NCBI RefSeq assembly: GCF_000808535.1 | Contig: NZ_JWLV01000045.1 | Location: 265,589-329,588, forward strand | Reading direction: 5' to 3' | DNA from: Vibrio sinaloensis | Lineage (GTDB): Bacteria; Pseudomonadota; Gammaproteobacteria; Enterobacterales; Vibrionaceae | Length of the DNA stretch: 64,000 nt | Shown: positions 35,430 to 43,601 of the stretch, in pieces | Numbering within the stretch: the stretch's first letter is position 1 | Layout: the number at the start of each line of letters is the position of its first letter | Program-made: the position numbers and the translations under genes | Notes under the pieces: model-generated | Seen by the model: only the letters and a program-made list of their open reading frames with translations | What the model was told of the DNA's origin: nothing | Database searches by the model: none

Positions 35430-36407
35430 TTAACTAGACTGTTCAATAAACTTAAGTGCTCGTAAAGTGAGGTTTTCAGTATAAGCATTAATCTTCCAGT
35501 GGTTGGGGCTCCACCCTTTTACAAATCGTTGAAAATCTGCCCAAGCGACCATAAACATAGGTCGAAGCTTTTGTTCCACATCCTTACTATCCAGTTCGGG
35601 GCGATATTGACTTAACGCTATTCTAAGCTGCGTGAAGTATTCGTCCAAAATCCACTCTTCCATCGCCTCACACTCATCCGGCGGTACCGCGCTGCTCATA
35701 AAAAGGGCGATATCTTTCATGGCGCAACCGTTACCAACGTATTGGAAGTCAACGGCAGCCGCTCGCTCGCCGCTTGGATCAAAACAGAAATTGGCCAACT
35801 TTCCATCGCCGTGGACGAGCGTCGAATAAGGGGCAAGCTTCAGTGTCTGATCAATCTTTTCAGCCGCATGTTTCAACCGAAGATCGGTCAGGGCGGCGAA
35901 CTCATCTGGTCGAGTGTCTAGATGCCAATATGTTCCTGTAGGCCACAATCCGTCGACACTGCTCGACATGTGTTGGGCATGAAAATGAGCGAACCACCGC
36001 AGCGCAGCACGCAAATGGGTCTTGGAGGCTTCCTGAATCACTTGGGAAAAGCCGATTTGGCTAAGATCTTCCATCACCAAAAGGAGCTCATTATCTCCCT
36101 GCTCCACCAATAAGGTTTGAGGCACCGTGGCATAGCCTTCGCATCGGCTAGCGACGTGTTGGTAGAAGTTCATTTCGACTTGATAGGAGTACAACTTGCG
36201 TTTGTGGGAAAGCTCGGTGTTCCAACCTCTGGGGTGATGTTCAGGCTTGGGTAGCGTGATGTGTTTGACCACAACACTGGTCGAGTCACCCCATAACCGA
36301 ACCAACTCGCCATACCCACCCCAGAGTGATTGCAATACGTCGATACAATGAAGAGTGTTAAAACCTAGCTGTTTAACAATCGCCTGATAGCGGCCTTTTT
36401 CCATCAT
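35430..36407 (-). CDS. aminoglycoside phosphotransferase/choline kinase-like protein
   Basis: 325 residues of the APH/ecdysteroid-kinase-like superfamily: VVVKHITLP (ATP-binding Lys), LLVMEDLS (hinge), LVHGDGKLANFCFD (catalytic loop HGD..N) and AAVDFQYVG (the DFG-like metal Asp). The cellular substrate is unknown. ATG 36407 overlaps the TGA of the upstream acetyltransferase gene (ATGATG), suggesting translational coupling; a longer frame begins 18 nt earlier. These two genes form an operon. Confidence 0.8.
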   Translation of the reverse strand: MMEKGRYQAIVKQLGFNTLHCIDVLQSLWGGYGELVRLWGDSTSVVVKHITLPKPEHHPRGWNTELSHKRKLYSYQVEMNFYQHVASRCEGYATVPQTLLVEQGDNELLLVMEDLSQIGFSQVIQEASKTHLRAALRWFAHFHAQHMSSSVDGLWPTGTYWHLDTRPDEFAALTDLRLKHAAEKIDQTLKLAPYSTLVHGDGKLANFCFDPSGERAAAVDFQYVGNGCAMKDIALFMSSAVPPDECEAMEEWILDEYFTQLRIALSQYRPELDSKDVEQKLRPMFMVAWADFQRFVKGWSPNHWKINAYTENLTLRALKFIEQSS

Positions 36408-36682
36408 GCTTTTAAATGCGCCCATTCAGGGTGGCGATCTAAATAGTGCACCACGTAACTGCAGACAGGCACAATCTTCACATCCAACTCTTCTAGTTTG
36501 GGCAGTACCGCTTCCATCATCACCTTGCCATACCCTTTCCCTTGCAAAGCATCAGGCACGCGCGTTGAGGTAATCTGGTACACCCCGTCCTCAATTTTGA
36601 ATTTAACGGTCGCATAGTGTTCAGACTCTAAATGCACGCGAAACTGGCCTAATTCAGGCTCGAAAAGTACGGAATGCTGCAT
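36404..36682 (-). CDS. small GNAT-like acetyltransferase, YjdJ family
   Basis: 92 residues, shorter than ordinary GNAT proteins, typical of the YjdJ/PF14542 family. VPDALQGKGYGKVMMEAVL is the acetyl-CoA loop; VPVCSYVVHYLDRHPEW contains the conserved Cys and the family's end motif. The start has AGGAG. It overlaps the kinase-like gene by 4 nt. Confidence 0.85.
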   Translation of the reverse strand: MQHSVLFEPELGQFRVHLESEHYATVKFKIEDGVYQITSTRVPDALQGKGYGKVMMEAVLPKLEELDVKIVPVCSYVVHYLDRHPEWAHLKA

Positions 36683-36839
36683 AGTAAACTCCTAAATTGA
36701 TACATAGCTCAAAAAAATCATCACATTGATGTTTGAACAAACGCTCAAGCATAAATAGAATTTATATCAGTCTGAGCATTTAGACGTGAAAAGATAATAA
36801 CCTGCGGCAAACATAGCACGCAGAGCTAATGGAGGCTAG

Positions 36840-37580
36840 ATGAGTACTCAGGCGGTGGCAATGAAGGAACAGTCTTCAAGTCCTTATAACAAACAGAGAA
36901 ATGTCGTCACAGTCAATAGTGTCGATGCCCTAGCCATGGTTGAACATGGTGGTGAACTTACCATGAGTATCACGACACCTGTCGGCCGTACTTTTCGCTG
37001 TAAAACGGCGTTTATTGGCACTCACTCAGACAGCATGATTCTTGCCGAACTTCCGAAAGTCTCCGATGAAGATTTGAATTTCTACTTTCAAGAAGGTTTT
37101 TGGACCACAGTGCGCGCTATTTCTCCACGAGGGGAAGGCGCCATTATTCATTTTAGAAGCCAACTCCAGCATATCCTTAAAGAGCCGATGCCATTGGTGA
37201 TGATGTCTGTGCCAAAAGACATGCAGGTATCGCAGCTACGTAAAGAGCCACGCTTTGATGTAAACCTTGAAGCCAAAGCCAGCACTGAAAATAGAAAGAT
37301 GGATTGCGAGATCCGTGATTTATCGAAAAGTGGGTGTCGATTCTTCGCGCCGCCTTTGAGTCGGCCTTTCCAAGTCGGTGACGAGATTGAGCTTATCGTT
37401 CAGGTACGAAACGGCAAGCAGATTCAGTTCGAACCTCTATTTGGTACTGTGTGTAACTTGCAACGCTCAATGCACTACGCCAGATATGGCGTCCAGTTCA
37501 ATGAGATGGGCAGAAACAACGCCAAGACGCTACTTAGCCATCTAAAGTTCGATGGTACCAAGCTCGCGTTACGAACCTAG
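36840..37580 (+). CDS. PilZ domain protein (c-di-GMP receptor, YcgR-like)
   Basis: 246 residues. The N-terminal YcgR-like half (residues 1-125) is followed by a PilZ domain with RKEPRFDV (RxxxR, about 137) and DLSKSGCRF (DxSxxG, about 163), the two cyclic-di-GMP-contact motifs. Such proteins transmit c-di-GMP signals to motility or surface functions. GGAGG precedes the ATG. It is the only gene in its unit and faces gltS across a bidirectional terminator. Confidence 0.9.
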   Translation: MSTQAVAMKEQSSSPYNKQRNVVTVNSVDALAMVEHGGELTMSITTPVGRTFRCKTAFIGTHSDSMILAELPKVSDEDLNFYFQEGFWTTVRAISPRGEGAIIHFRSQLQHILKEPMPLVMMSVPKDMQVSQLRKEPRFDVNLEAKASTENRKMDCEIRDLSKSGCRFFAPPLSRPFQVGDEIELIVQVRNGKQIQFEPLFGTVCNLQRSMHYARYGVQFNEMGRNNAKTLLSHLKFDGTKLALRT

Positions 37581-37586
37581 CAAACG

Positions 37587-37615
37587 AAAAATCCCCGCAC
37601 GGTGCGGGGATTTTT
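37587..37615. terminator. bidirectional terminator between the PilZ gene and gltS
   Basis: Long stem AAAAATCCCCGCAC / GTGCGGGGATTTTT; followed by T runs on both strands. Confidence 0.92.
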
Positions 37616-37646
37616 GTTTTTAAGCCAGTCTGACCTTCAAACCTGT

Positions 37647-38873
37647 CTAACCGATGAAGGAAATGTAGCCCTGTAAAATAATCAAGTTAACGATGTCGAT
37701 AAAAAACGCCCCAACAATAGGCACAACCATAAACGCCTGTGGGGAAGGGCCAAATTTGTTCACTAAAGAACCCATGTTCATCACTGCCGTCGGAGTGGCT
37801 CCCAAACCAAAGCCACAGTGTCCACCAGCAATGACCGCAGCATCATAGTTTGCCCCCATAACTTTGAACGTTACGAAGTACGCAAAGATACCCAGCACGA
37901 GTGACTGAACGGCCAAAATCACCAAGAATGGTACCGCCAGATCGAAAATATTCCACAGCTTTAAGCTCATCAACGCCATTGCTAAAAACAATGACAAAGA
38001 GACCGTACCTAAAATATCAACCGTCTCTGCATCCACCTTGTGGATTTTCGTCACCTCAAGCAAATTGGTAATGAACACACCAATAAACAACGCATAGACA
38101 AAGTCAGGGATCATCAGCCAACTGATATTAAAACTGCTTACCCACTGCTCTAGATATTTCGCGCCAGTCACGCAGATAAGCAGGATAAACAGCACTTCAA
38201 TCACTTTCTTGGCGGTGACTTTATCTTCCTCGTACTCGTTATAGGTCACGAGCTCAGGGAATCTTTCGTGGGTTTGAGTGCCACGACCATACTCGGATTC
38301 AATCCCATTTTTATCGATAAGCTTTTGAGCCACCGGACTACCGATGATGCCGCCGATAATCAGACCAAAAGTCGCGGAAGCCATGGCAATTTCAAGCGTG
38401 TTGCTGATGCCGTAGTTTTCTGAAAACGTCTGCGACCACGCCGCACCGGTCCCATGTCCACCTGATAGAGTGATAGAGCCGGCGATGAGCCCCATTAAAG
38501 GATCAAGCCCTAACGCGGTGGCCAACGACACGCCAACACCATTTTGAATGATGATGTAAAAAGATGCGACCGCCAAAAAGACAAAGACCTTTGCGCCACC
38601 TTTCATCAGCTGAGTGTAGTTTGCAGCAAGACCAACGGTGCTAAAGAACATCAACATAAAGGTGTTCTGCAGCGGAAGTGAAAACTGAAGATCGACCCCG
38701 TTAAAATGCAAAAAAGTGATGACAACAGCCACAATTAAGCCACCTACGATCGGCTCGGGGATGTTGAACTTTTTCAATACGGGTAGTTTGGAACTAACAA
38801 AATGACCTAAGAATAGAACGCTGATGGCGATTAAGAAAGATTCTAGTGGTCCAATTGAAATTATCTGATTCAT
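37647..38873 (-). CDS. gltS: sodium/glutamate symporter GltS
   Basis: 408 residues with about ten to eleven hydrophobic segments. Family motifs: GGLIVAVVITFLHF (N-half), TLSGGHGTGAAW and AGGHCGFGLGATPTAVMNM (the two reentrant Gly-rich repeats), near the end GPSPQAFMVVPIVGAFFID. It takes up L-glutamate with Na+. The start has AGAGGTTAT upstream. In vibrios gltS, DUF368 and this Qrr-containing intergenic region tend to be neighbours. Confidence 0.95.
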   Translation of the reverse strand: MNQIISIGPLESFLIAISVLFLGHFVSSKLPVLKKFNIPEPIVGGLIVAVVITFLHFNGVDLQFSLPLQNTFMLMFFSTVGLAANYTQLMKGGAKVFVFLAVASFYIIIQNGVGVSLATALGLDPLMGLIAGSITLSGGHGTGAAWSQTFSENYGISNTLEIAMASATFGLIIGGIIGSPVAQKLIDKNGIESEYGRGTQTHERFPELVTYNEYEEDKVTAKKVIEVLFILLICVTGAKYLEQWVSSFNISWLMIPDFVYALFIGVFITNLLEVTKIHKVDAETVDILGTVSLSLFLAMALMSLKLWNIFDLAVPFLVILAVQSLVLGIFAYFVTFKVMGANYDAAVIAGGHCGFGLGATPTAVMNMGSLVNKFGPSPQAFMVVPIVGAFFIDIVNLIILQGYISFIG

Positions 38874-39204
38874 ATAACCTCTTCATTGTGTGTCACCCAT
38901 CTTCCTTAACGAGTTAAGAGCCCTTTGGCTCAACGTTTAAGTTCTGAGTCGTCGCCTCCCGGCGGCTGACCTAAACGCGATTAATCACATTTCTCTATTG
39001 AAAAAAATCCTCTAAACAGTGGGATACCCACTCTATTTCAACAGTAAAAACCCTACAAAAATCGGTAGAGTTGCGAAAGAAAGCCGCCATTATTAATAAA
39101 AATGGAGCAATTTGTCGAGTATTGACTCCAAAAACGTGCCTAGGCTAGATGTAAAGTGTGAAGAAAAACGACGCTAATGAGCTGTTATTTGGGGAGTTTC
39201 AGGC
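38874..39204. other. gltS upstream region
   Basis: No coding sequence is seen. It lies between gltS and the end of the Qrr gene and contains the gltS promoter region; I see no clear hairpin or further RNA gene. Confidence 0.45.
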
Positions 39205-39313
39205 AAAAAAATAGCCAATCGCAAAAAGGGCGATTGGCTTATATATAGTGTGAACAAATGTTATTCACTAACAACGTCAGTTGGCTAGGTGACCCTCGGC
39301 TTAAAAAGGGTCG
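39205..39313 (-). ncRNA. qrr: Qrr quorum-regulatory small RNA
   Basis: About 109 nt. The 5' stem begins GACCC... and closes with GGGTC; the Qrr core GCCAACTGACGTTGTTAG (in 39266-39288) is identical to the conserved region by which Qrr RNAs pair with luxR/hapR mRNA and others. The 3' end is a terminator: AGCCAATCG / CGATTGGCT with 9-nt loop (39213-39239) and seven T (39205-39211). A sigma-54 promoter and LuxO sites lie upstream. It acts with Hfq when LuxO is phosphorylated at low cell density. Which numbered Qrr (1-5) is not decidable here. Confidence 0.95.
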
Positions 39314-39324
39314 ATTTAATTAAT

Positions 39325-39340
39325 GCAGAATGCGTGCCAA
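39325..39340 (-). promoter_or_regulatory. sigma-54 promoter of qrr
   Basis: TTGGCACGCATTCTGC on the minus strand: GG (-24) and GC (-12) separated by exactly 10 nt. It gives a start near 39313. Confidence 0.9.
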
Positions 39341-39392
39341 CTTTAAAACCGCGATATTTGATGATCCAGCCGCATTTTTGGCTAATTTTTGA

Positions 39393-39427
39393 TTATCAAA
39401 ATGCAATATGAAAATTGCAAAATGCAA
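39393..39427 (-). promoter_or_regulatory. LuxO enhancer sites upstream of qrr
   Basis: TTGCAAAATGCAA (39415-39427) fits the LuxO palindrome TTGCA-W3-TGCAA; a weaker TTGCATTTTGATAA lies at 39393-39406, about 21 bp away centre to centre, i.e. two helical turns. They lie about 75-90 nt above the -24 element. Confidence 0.85.
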
Positions 39428-39547
39428 ACCTTTGCAAATTAATATTAAACTAGATTCTTATAAACAGTTCTATCAGTTTATTTTTTCATACTTTTTTTTA
39501 TCCAGAATCGATATACTCCGTGCACCTAAATTTATTTACTGAGTAGC

Positions 39548-40468
39548 ATGAACTATTTTTCGACATTTCTAAAAGGCATGGCGATGGGTGCAGCCGATGT
39601 TGTACCTGGTGTATCGGGTGGTACTATCGCGTTCATCACTGGCATTTACGACACTTTGCTAGAAAGCATCCGTCGCATTAACCCAAAAGTATTGGGAATT
39701 TGGAAACGTGATGGATTTAAAGCCGCATTTGACCATATCAATGGCTTTTTCCTGATCGCCTTATTTGGTGGTGTCCTTACCAGCATTGCCACATTAGCGA
39801 AGCTGATTTCATGGCTATTGGTAGAACACCCTGTGCCAATCTGGTCGTTTTTCTTTGGTCTGATTTTGGTGTCAGTGTTCCATATCTTAAAACAAATTGA
39901 GCAGCGCTCCGCTAGCCGATTTGTCTTTTTGTTACTGGGTGTGGCATTCGCCTACAGCATTACTGTGCTGCAACCGCTACAAATGGATCCGACCAGCGTC
40001 AACATCGTTATTGCGGGAGCAATCGCGATTTGCGCCATGATTCTTCCGGGCATTTCAGGCAGCTTTATCCTACTTTTGATAGGCATGTACACGCCTGTTC
40101 TTGGCGCTGTAAAATCCTTCGATTTAGCTGTCATTGCACTATTTATGAGTGGCTGTGTGCTTGGCTTACTGAGCTTCTCCCACGTTCTCTCTTGGCTACT
40201 AAAGCGCTTCCGTGATTTTACTCTTGTCTTTTTGACTGGCCTGATGATCGGTACGCTACCTAAGATTTGGCCTTGGAAAGAAACGCTCACATGGCGTACA
40301 AACTCTAAAGGCGAGCAAGTGCCATTGATTCAACAAAACCTTTCACCATTTGACTTCGAATCGGTGACATCTCAGCCTGCGCAGCTAGGTATTGCGATTG
40401 TCATGATGATCTGTGCAATTGCCTTGGTTTTAGGTTTAGAAAAATTCGCGGAGAATCGAGACATCTAA
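39548..40468 (+). CDS. popT: DUF368 polyprenyl-phosphate translocase (PopT)
   Basis: 306 residues with about eight to ten hydrophobic segments. Family motifs: KGMAMGAADVVPGVSGGTIAF near the start and ICAMILPGISGSFILLLIG in the middle, a repeated PG(V/I)SG element. DUF368 proteins, shown in Vibrio cholerae, recycle undecaprenyl phosphate across the inner membrane. It is transcribed away from qrr; the LuxO sites lie in its upstream region, so linked expression is possible. Confidence 0.9.
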   Translation: MNYFSTFLKGMAMGAADVVPGVSGGTIAFITGIYDTLLESIRRINPKVLGIWKRDGFKAAFDHINGFFLIALFGGVLTSIATLAKLISWLLVEHPVPIWSFFFGLILVSVFHILKQIEQRSASRFVFLLLGVAFAYSITVLQPLQMDPTSVNIVIAGAIAICAMILPGISGSFILLLIGMYTPVLGAVKSFDLAVIALFMSGCVLGLLSFSHVLSWLLKRFRDFTLVFLTGLMIGTLPKIWPWKETLTWRTNSKGEQVPLIQQNLSPFDFESVTSQPAQLGIAIVMMICAIALVLGLEKFAENRDI

Positions 40469-40482
40469 TTGTCACGAAATGG

Positions 40483-40511
40483 AAAAAGGCGACTCGAAAG
40501 TCGCCTTTTTT
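40483..40511. terminator. bidirectional terminator between popT and proV
   Basis: AAAAAGGCGACT / AGTCGCCTTTTTT, CGAA loop; serves popT and the bet-pro operon. Confidence 0.92.
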
Positions 40512-40532
40512 GATCGGATATCGTTGAGCTGG

Positions 40533-41720
40533 TTACGCAGCAACAGATTGATAGTTCCCTAGCAGCGCCTCATAAAACTCGCTGTCATTAAGTACCCCCA
40601 CCAACTCTCCATCTTCTATCAACAGGATTGGTTGACCACTGCGCTGTTTCAGTTCAATCGCTTCGCGCATGCCAATGTCTGGACTGGTCACAATCACCGT
40701 CGAGCTATCCACTTCCTCAATTTGGCTGCTATTTAAATCCCAATGCAGTAGCTTTAACGACTCGTCAGTTTTGATCAAACTGAGCTTTTGCTGATTTTGC
40801 TCGACCCAAATCGGCTGAGAGGTGCACACTTGCAACTGGGTATCTTGGCTGTTCAGTTCACTGACTGGCTGCATGAGCGAGCGACCTTTTAAGACATTTA
40901 ATGGATTGGTGTGAGCAACGAAATCGCGCACATAATCATTTTTAGGCGCCAATATGATCTCTTCTGGTTTTCCATGTTGAATCAAACGACCAGATTCCAT
41001 AATCGCGATGTTATTGCCGATTTTTAACGCTTCGTCGAGATCATGACTAACAAACAAAATCGTCTTGTTGAGCTTCTCTTGCAGTACCAATAACTCATCT
41101 TGAAGTTGAGCACGTATCAATGGGTCTAACGCAGAGAAAGGCTCGTCCATCAGCAAGATGTCGGTGTCCATAGCAAATGCACGGGCGAGCCCAACTCGTT
41201 GCTGCATTCCGCCAGAAAGCTCATGGGGGTATTTCTCTTCCCATTCTGCCAGATCAACCATCTCCAGTTGCTCGCGCGCTTTTTTACGGCGCTCAGCTTT
41301 TCCCATACCTTGGAGCTCAAGGCCAAACGCGACGTTGTCGAGAACCGTCAGCCAAGGCATTAGGGCGAATTTTTGAAACACCATAGACACTCGATGCGTG
41401 CGAAGGTGGCGCAGCGTCTCTTCGTCACAATTTGCCAAATCGACCGCTTGCTCTCCATCTTTGATTTCTAGGTGACCGCGTGAGATTGGGTTCAGACCAT
41501 TCACCGCGCGGAGTAAACTCGACTTCCCCGAACCAGACAGCCCCATCAGGACACAGATTTCCCCTTCTTTGACGGTCAGTGAAACCTTATCCACACCAAC
41601 AACTTGCCCTGTCTGGTCAATGATCTCTTGGCGAGTGTGGCCTTGGTCCAATTGCTGTAATGCCAGTTGTGGCTTATCACCAAAGACAACATCAAGCTCG
41701 GTAATTGTGATTGCATCCAT
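40533..41720 (-). CDS. proV: choline/glycine betaine ABC transporter ATPase
   Basis: 395 residues. Walker A GLSGSGKSS, Q-loop, signature LSGGMQQRVGLARAFA, Walker B ILLMDEPFSALD and switch His are all present; the C-terminal third (about 270-395) is a CBS-like regulatory region, as in ProV/OpuAA. GGAAG precedes ATG 41720, 2 nt after proW. It energises import of osmoprotectant; last gene of the betIBA-proXWV operon. Confidence 0.93.
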   Translation of the reverse strand: MDAITITELDVVFGDKPQLALQQLDQGHTRQEIIDQTGQVVGVDKVSLTVKEGEICVLMGLSGSGKSSLLRAVNGLNPISRGHLEIKDGEQAVDLANCDEETLRHLRTHRVSMVFQKFALMPWLTVLDNVAFGLELQGMGKAERRKKAREQLEMVDLAEWEEKYPHELSGGMQQRVGLARAFAMDTDILLMDEPFSALDPLIRAQLQDELLVLQEKLNKTILFVSHDLDEALKIGNNIAIMESGRLIQHGKPEEIILAPKNDYVRDFVAHTNPLNVLKGRSLMQPVSELNSQDTQLQVCTSQPIWVEQNQQKLSLIKTDESLKLLHWDLNSSQIEEVDSSTVIVTSPDIGMREAIELKQRSGQPILLIEDGELVGVLNDSEFYEALLGNYQSVAA

Positions 41721-41722
41721 TG

Positions 41723-42565
41723 TTATGCTTCCTTTTGATTCGGTGATTTACACAAGCGATCCAAGATGATCGCAACCAGTACAATCGCAAGACCTGCTTC
41801 AAAGCCCTGTGAGATATTCACGGTATTGAGTGCGCGAACCACTGGCTTGCCGAGCCCATCCGCCCCGACTAATGCTGCAATCACAACCATAGACAACGAC
41901 AACATGATGCACTGAGTCACCCCCGCCATAATGGACGGCATCGCAGCGGGCAGTTCCACTTTGAATAGAAGCTTCATTCTGGTCGCACCGAATGCTTTAC
42001 CCGCTTCCACCAGTTCCTCTGGTACTTTTGTAATACCAAGATACGTCAGTCGAATCGGCGCAGCGATAGCAAAAATGATGGTTGAGATTAATCCTGGGAC
42101 AATGCCCAAGCCAAACAAAACAAGCGTTGGAATTAAATAGACAAACGTTGGCACCGTCTGCATTAGATCTAGAATGGGTCGCAATAGGGTATAGAGCCAA
42201 GGCCGGTGCGCCGCCATAATGCCAAGTGGCACGCCAACCAACACCGAAATCGTCGTCGCGGCGAAGACTAAAACGAAGGTTTCAAGCATCTCTTCCCAGT
42301 AGCCAAGATTCAGAATGGTCAACAGTGCTGCCACAATAAAGAGGACTAACGGAACGCTTCGGTGGAGATACCAAGCGATCGCTGCGGTCATCAAGATTGG
42401 CATTGCCGGTGGCATCCATTTAAAACCATCTACAACAAAAAGAATGATGGTTTCGAGGAAGATAGAAATCGCATCAAACAAGCCAGCAGCGTTGTCCGTC
42501 AACCAATCAACACCGGCTTCCATCCATTGACCCAGCGGGATTTTGTTGTCAGTAATAAAATTCAC
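41723..42565 (-). CDS. proW: choline/glycine betaine ABC transporter permease
   Basis: 280 residues with about six hydrophobic helices; the EAA loop (EAGKAFGATRMKLLFKVELPAAMPSIMAG) is typical. The start codon is GTG at 42565 (AAGG 9 nt upstream; the overlapping ATG is followed at once by a stop). Inner-membrane partner of the proV and proX products. Confidence 0.92.
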   Translation of the reverse strand: MNFITDNKIPLGQWMEAGVDWLTDNAAGLFDAISIFLETIILFVVDGFKWMPPAMPILMTAAIAWYLHRSVPLVLFIVAALLTILNLGYWEEMLETFVLVFAATTISVLVGVPLGIMAAHRPWLYTLLRPILDLMQTVPTFVYLIPTLVLFGLGIVPGLISTIIFAIAAPIRLTYLGITKVPEELVEAGKAFGATRMKLLFKVELPAAMPSIMAGVTQCIMLSLSMVVIAALVGADGLGKPVVRALNTVNISQGFEAGLAIVLVAIILDRLCKSPNQKEA

Positions 42566-42630
42566 ATTACAACCTTTGTGTTATTTGTGTTTGCTGAAAG
42601 TGTCGGTGGGCAAATACCCACCGAGCTGGC

Positions 42631-43569
42631 TTACGCCTTAGAACCAATGTAATTTTGAACCTGTGATACCGCGTCTTTGCCATCTAGCGTCTTCACGCCC
42701 TCTAGCCAATTTTTCACTTGCTCAGGGTTGGCTTGTAGCCACTGCTGTGCCGCTTTCGAAGGCTTGACGTTCTGGTTCAAAATGGCTTCCATCAATTGGT
42801 TTTCCATTTCTAAGCTAAACTCAAGGTTCTTAAGTAGCTGACCAACGTTTTGACACTCATTCAGGTAATTAGCGCGCACATTGGTGTAGACGTTAGCACC
42901 ACCATAGTTTGGGCCAAAGAAGTCGTCACCGCCTGCTAGGTACTCCATCTCAACATTGCTGTTCATTGGGTGCGGAGCCCAACCTAAATAAACAATCCAT
43001 TGATTACGGCGTACTGCACGGGACACCTGTGAAACCATGCCCGCCTCACTCGACTCCACTAAGTTAAAGTCCTTTAGACCAAAAGCATTGCTGTCAATCA
43101 TCGATTGAATCAGGCGGTTACCATCGTTCCCAGGTTCAATGCCATAAATGCGGTCGCGAAACTTATCGGCGTGAGTGGCAAGATCAGCAAAGCTCTTTAC
43201 GCCAGCGTCGTACACATATTTCGGCACAGCTAACGTGTACTTCGCCCCTTCTAAGTTGGCACGCACGGTTTCAACCGTTCCCGCTTCACGGTATTTAGCG
43301 ATATCTCCCTCCATGGTTGGCATCCAGTTGCCAAGGAAGATATCGATATCACCGTTCGCCATTGACGAGTATGTGACCGGTACAGAGAGCAAATCCGTTT
43401 TGGTTTTGTAACCTAAACCTTTCAGCAGCTCTGAGGTGACCGCCGTTGTCGCCGTAATGTCAGTCCAGCCCACATCGGCAAAACGAACCGTTTCACACTG
43501 ATTCGCGTAGGCATTCATAGCCATAGTACTCAGAGCGAGTGTTGAGAGTGTTTTTGTCATCATAGACAT
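42631..43569 (-). CDS. proX: choline/betaine-binding periplasmic protein (ChoX/ProX)
   Basis: 312 residues: a signal peptide ending YANQ, then OpuAC-type fold with FADVGWTDITATTAVTSELL, which resembles ChoX choline-binding proteins. Several conserved Trp (GNWMPTMEG, YLGWAPHPMN) could form the aromatic cage for the quaternary ammonium. GGAAAA before ATG 43569; the frame is open further but is not used. It feeds choline to the betBA pathway beside it. Confidence 0.9.
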   Translation of the reverse strand: MSMMTKTLSTLALSTMAMNAYANQCETVRFADVGWTDITATTAVTSELLKGLGYKTKTDLLSVPVTYSSMANGDIDIFLGNWMPTMEGDIAKYREAGTVETVRANLEGAKYTLAVPKYVYDAGVKSFADLATHADKFRDRIYGIEPGNDGNRLIQSMIDSNAFGLKDFNLVESSEAGMVSQVSRAVRRNQWIVYLGWAPHPMNSNVEMEYLAGGDDFFGPNYGGANVYTNVRANYLNECQNVGQLLKNLEFSLEMENQLMEAILNQNVKPSKAAQQWLQANPEQVKNWLEGVKTLDGKDAVSQVQNYIGSKA

Positions 43570-43601
43570 AGTGTTTTCCTTGTAATGATTACTGACTTTA
43601 G

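Noticed and set aside
35408..35440. Hairpin as a small RNA terminator in the AT-rich region
   Set aside because: One arm is in the kinase-like coding end and no promoter or conserved RNA core was seen; it is better read as a weak terminator.
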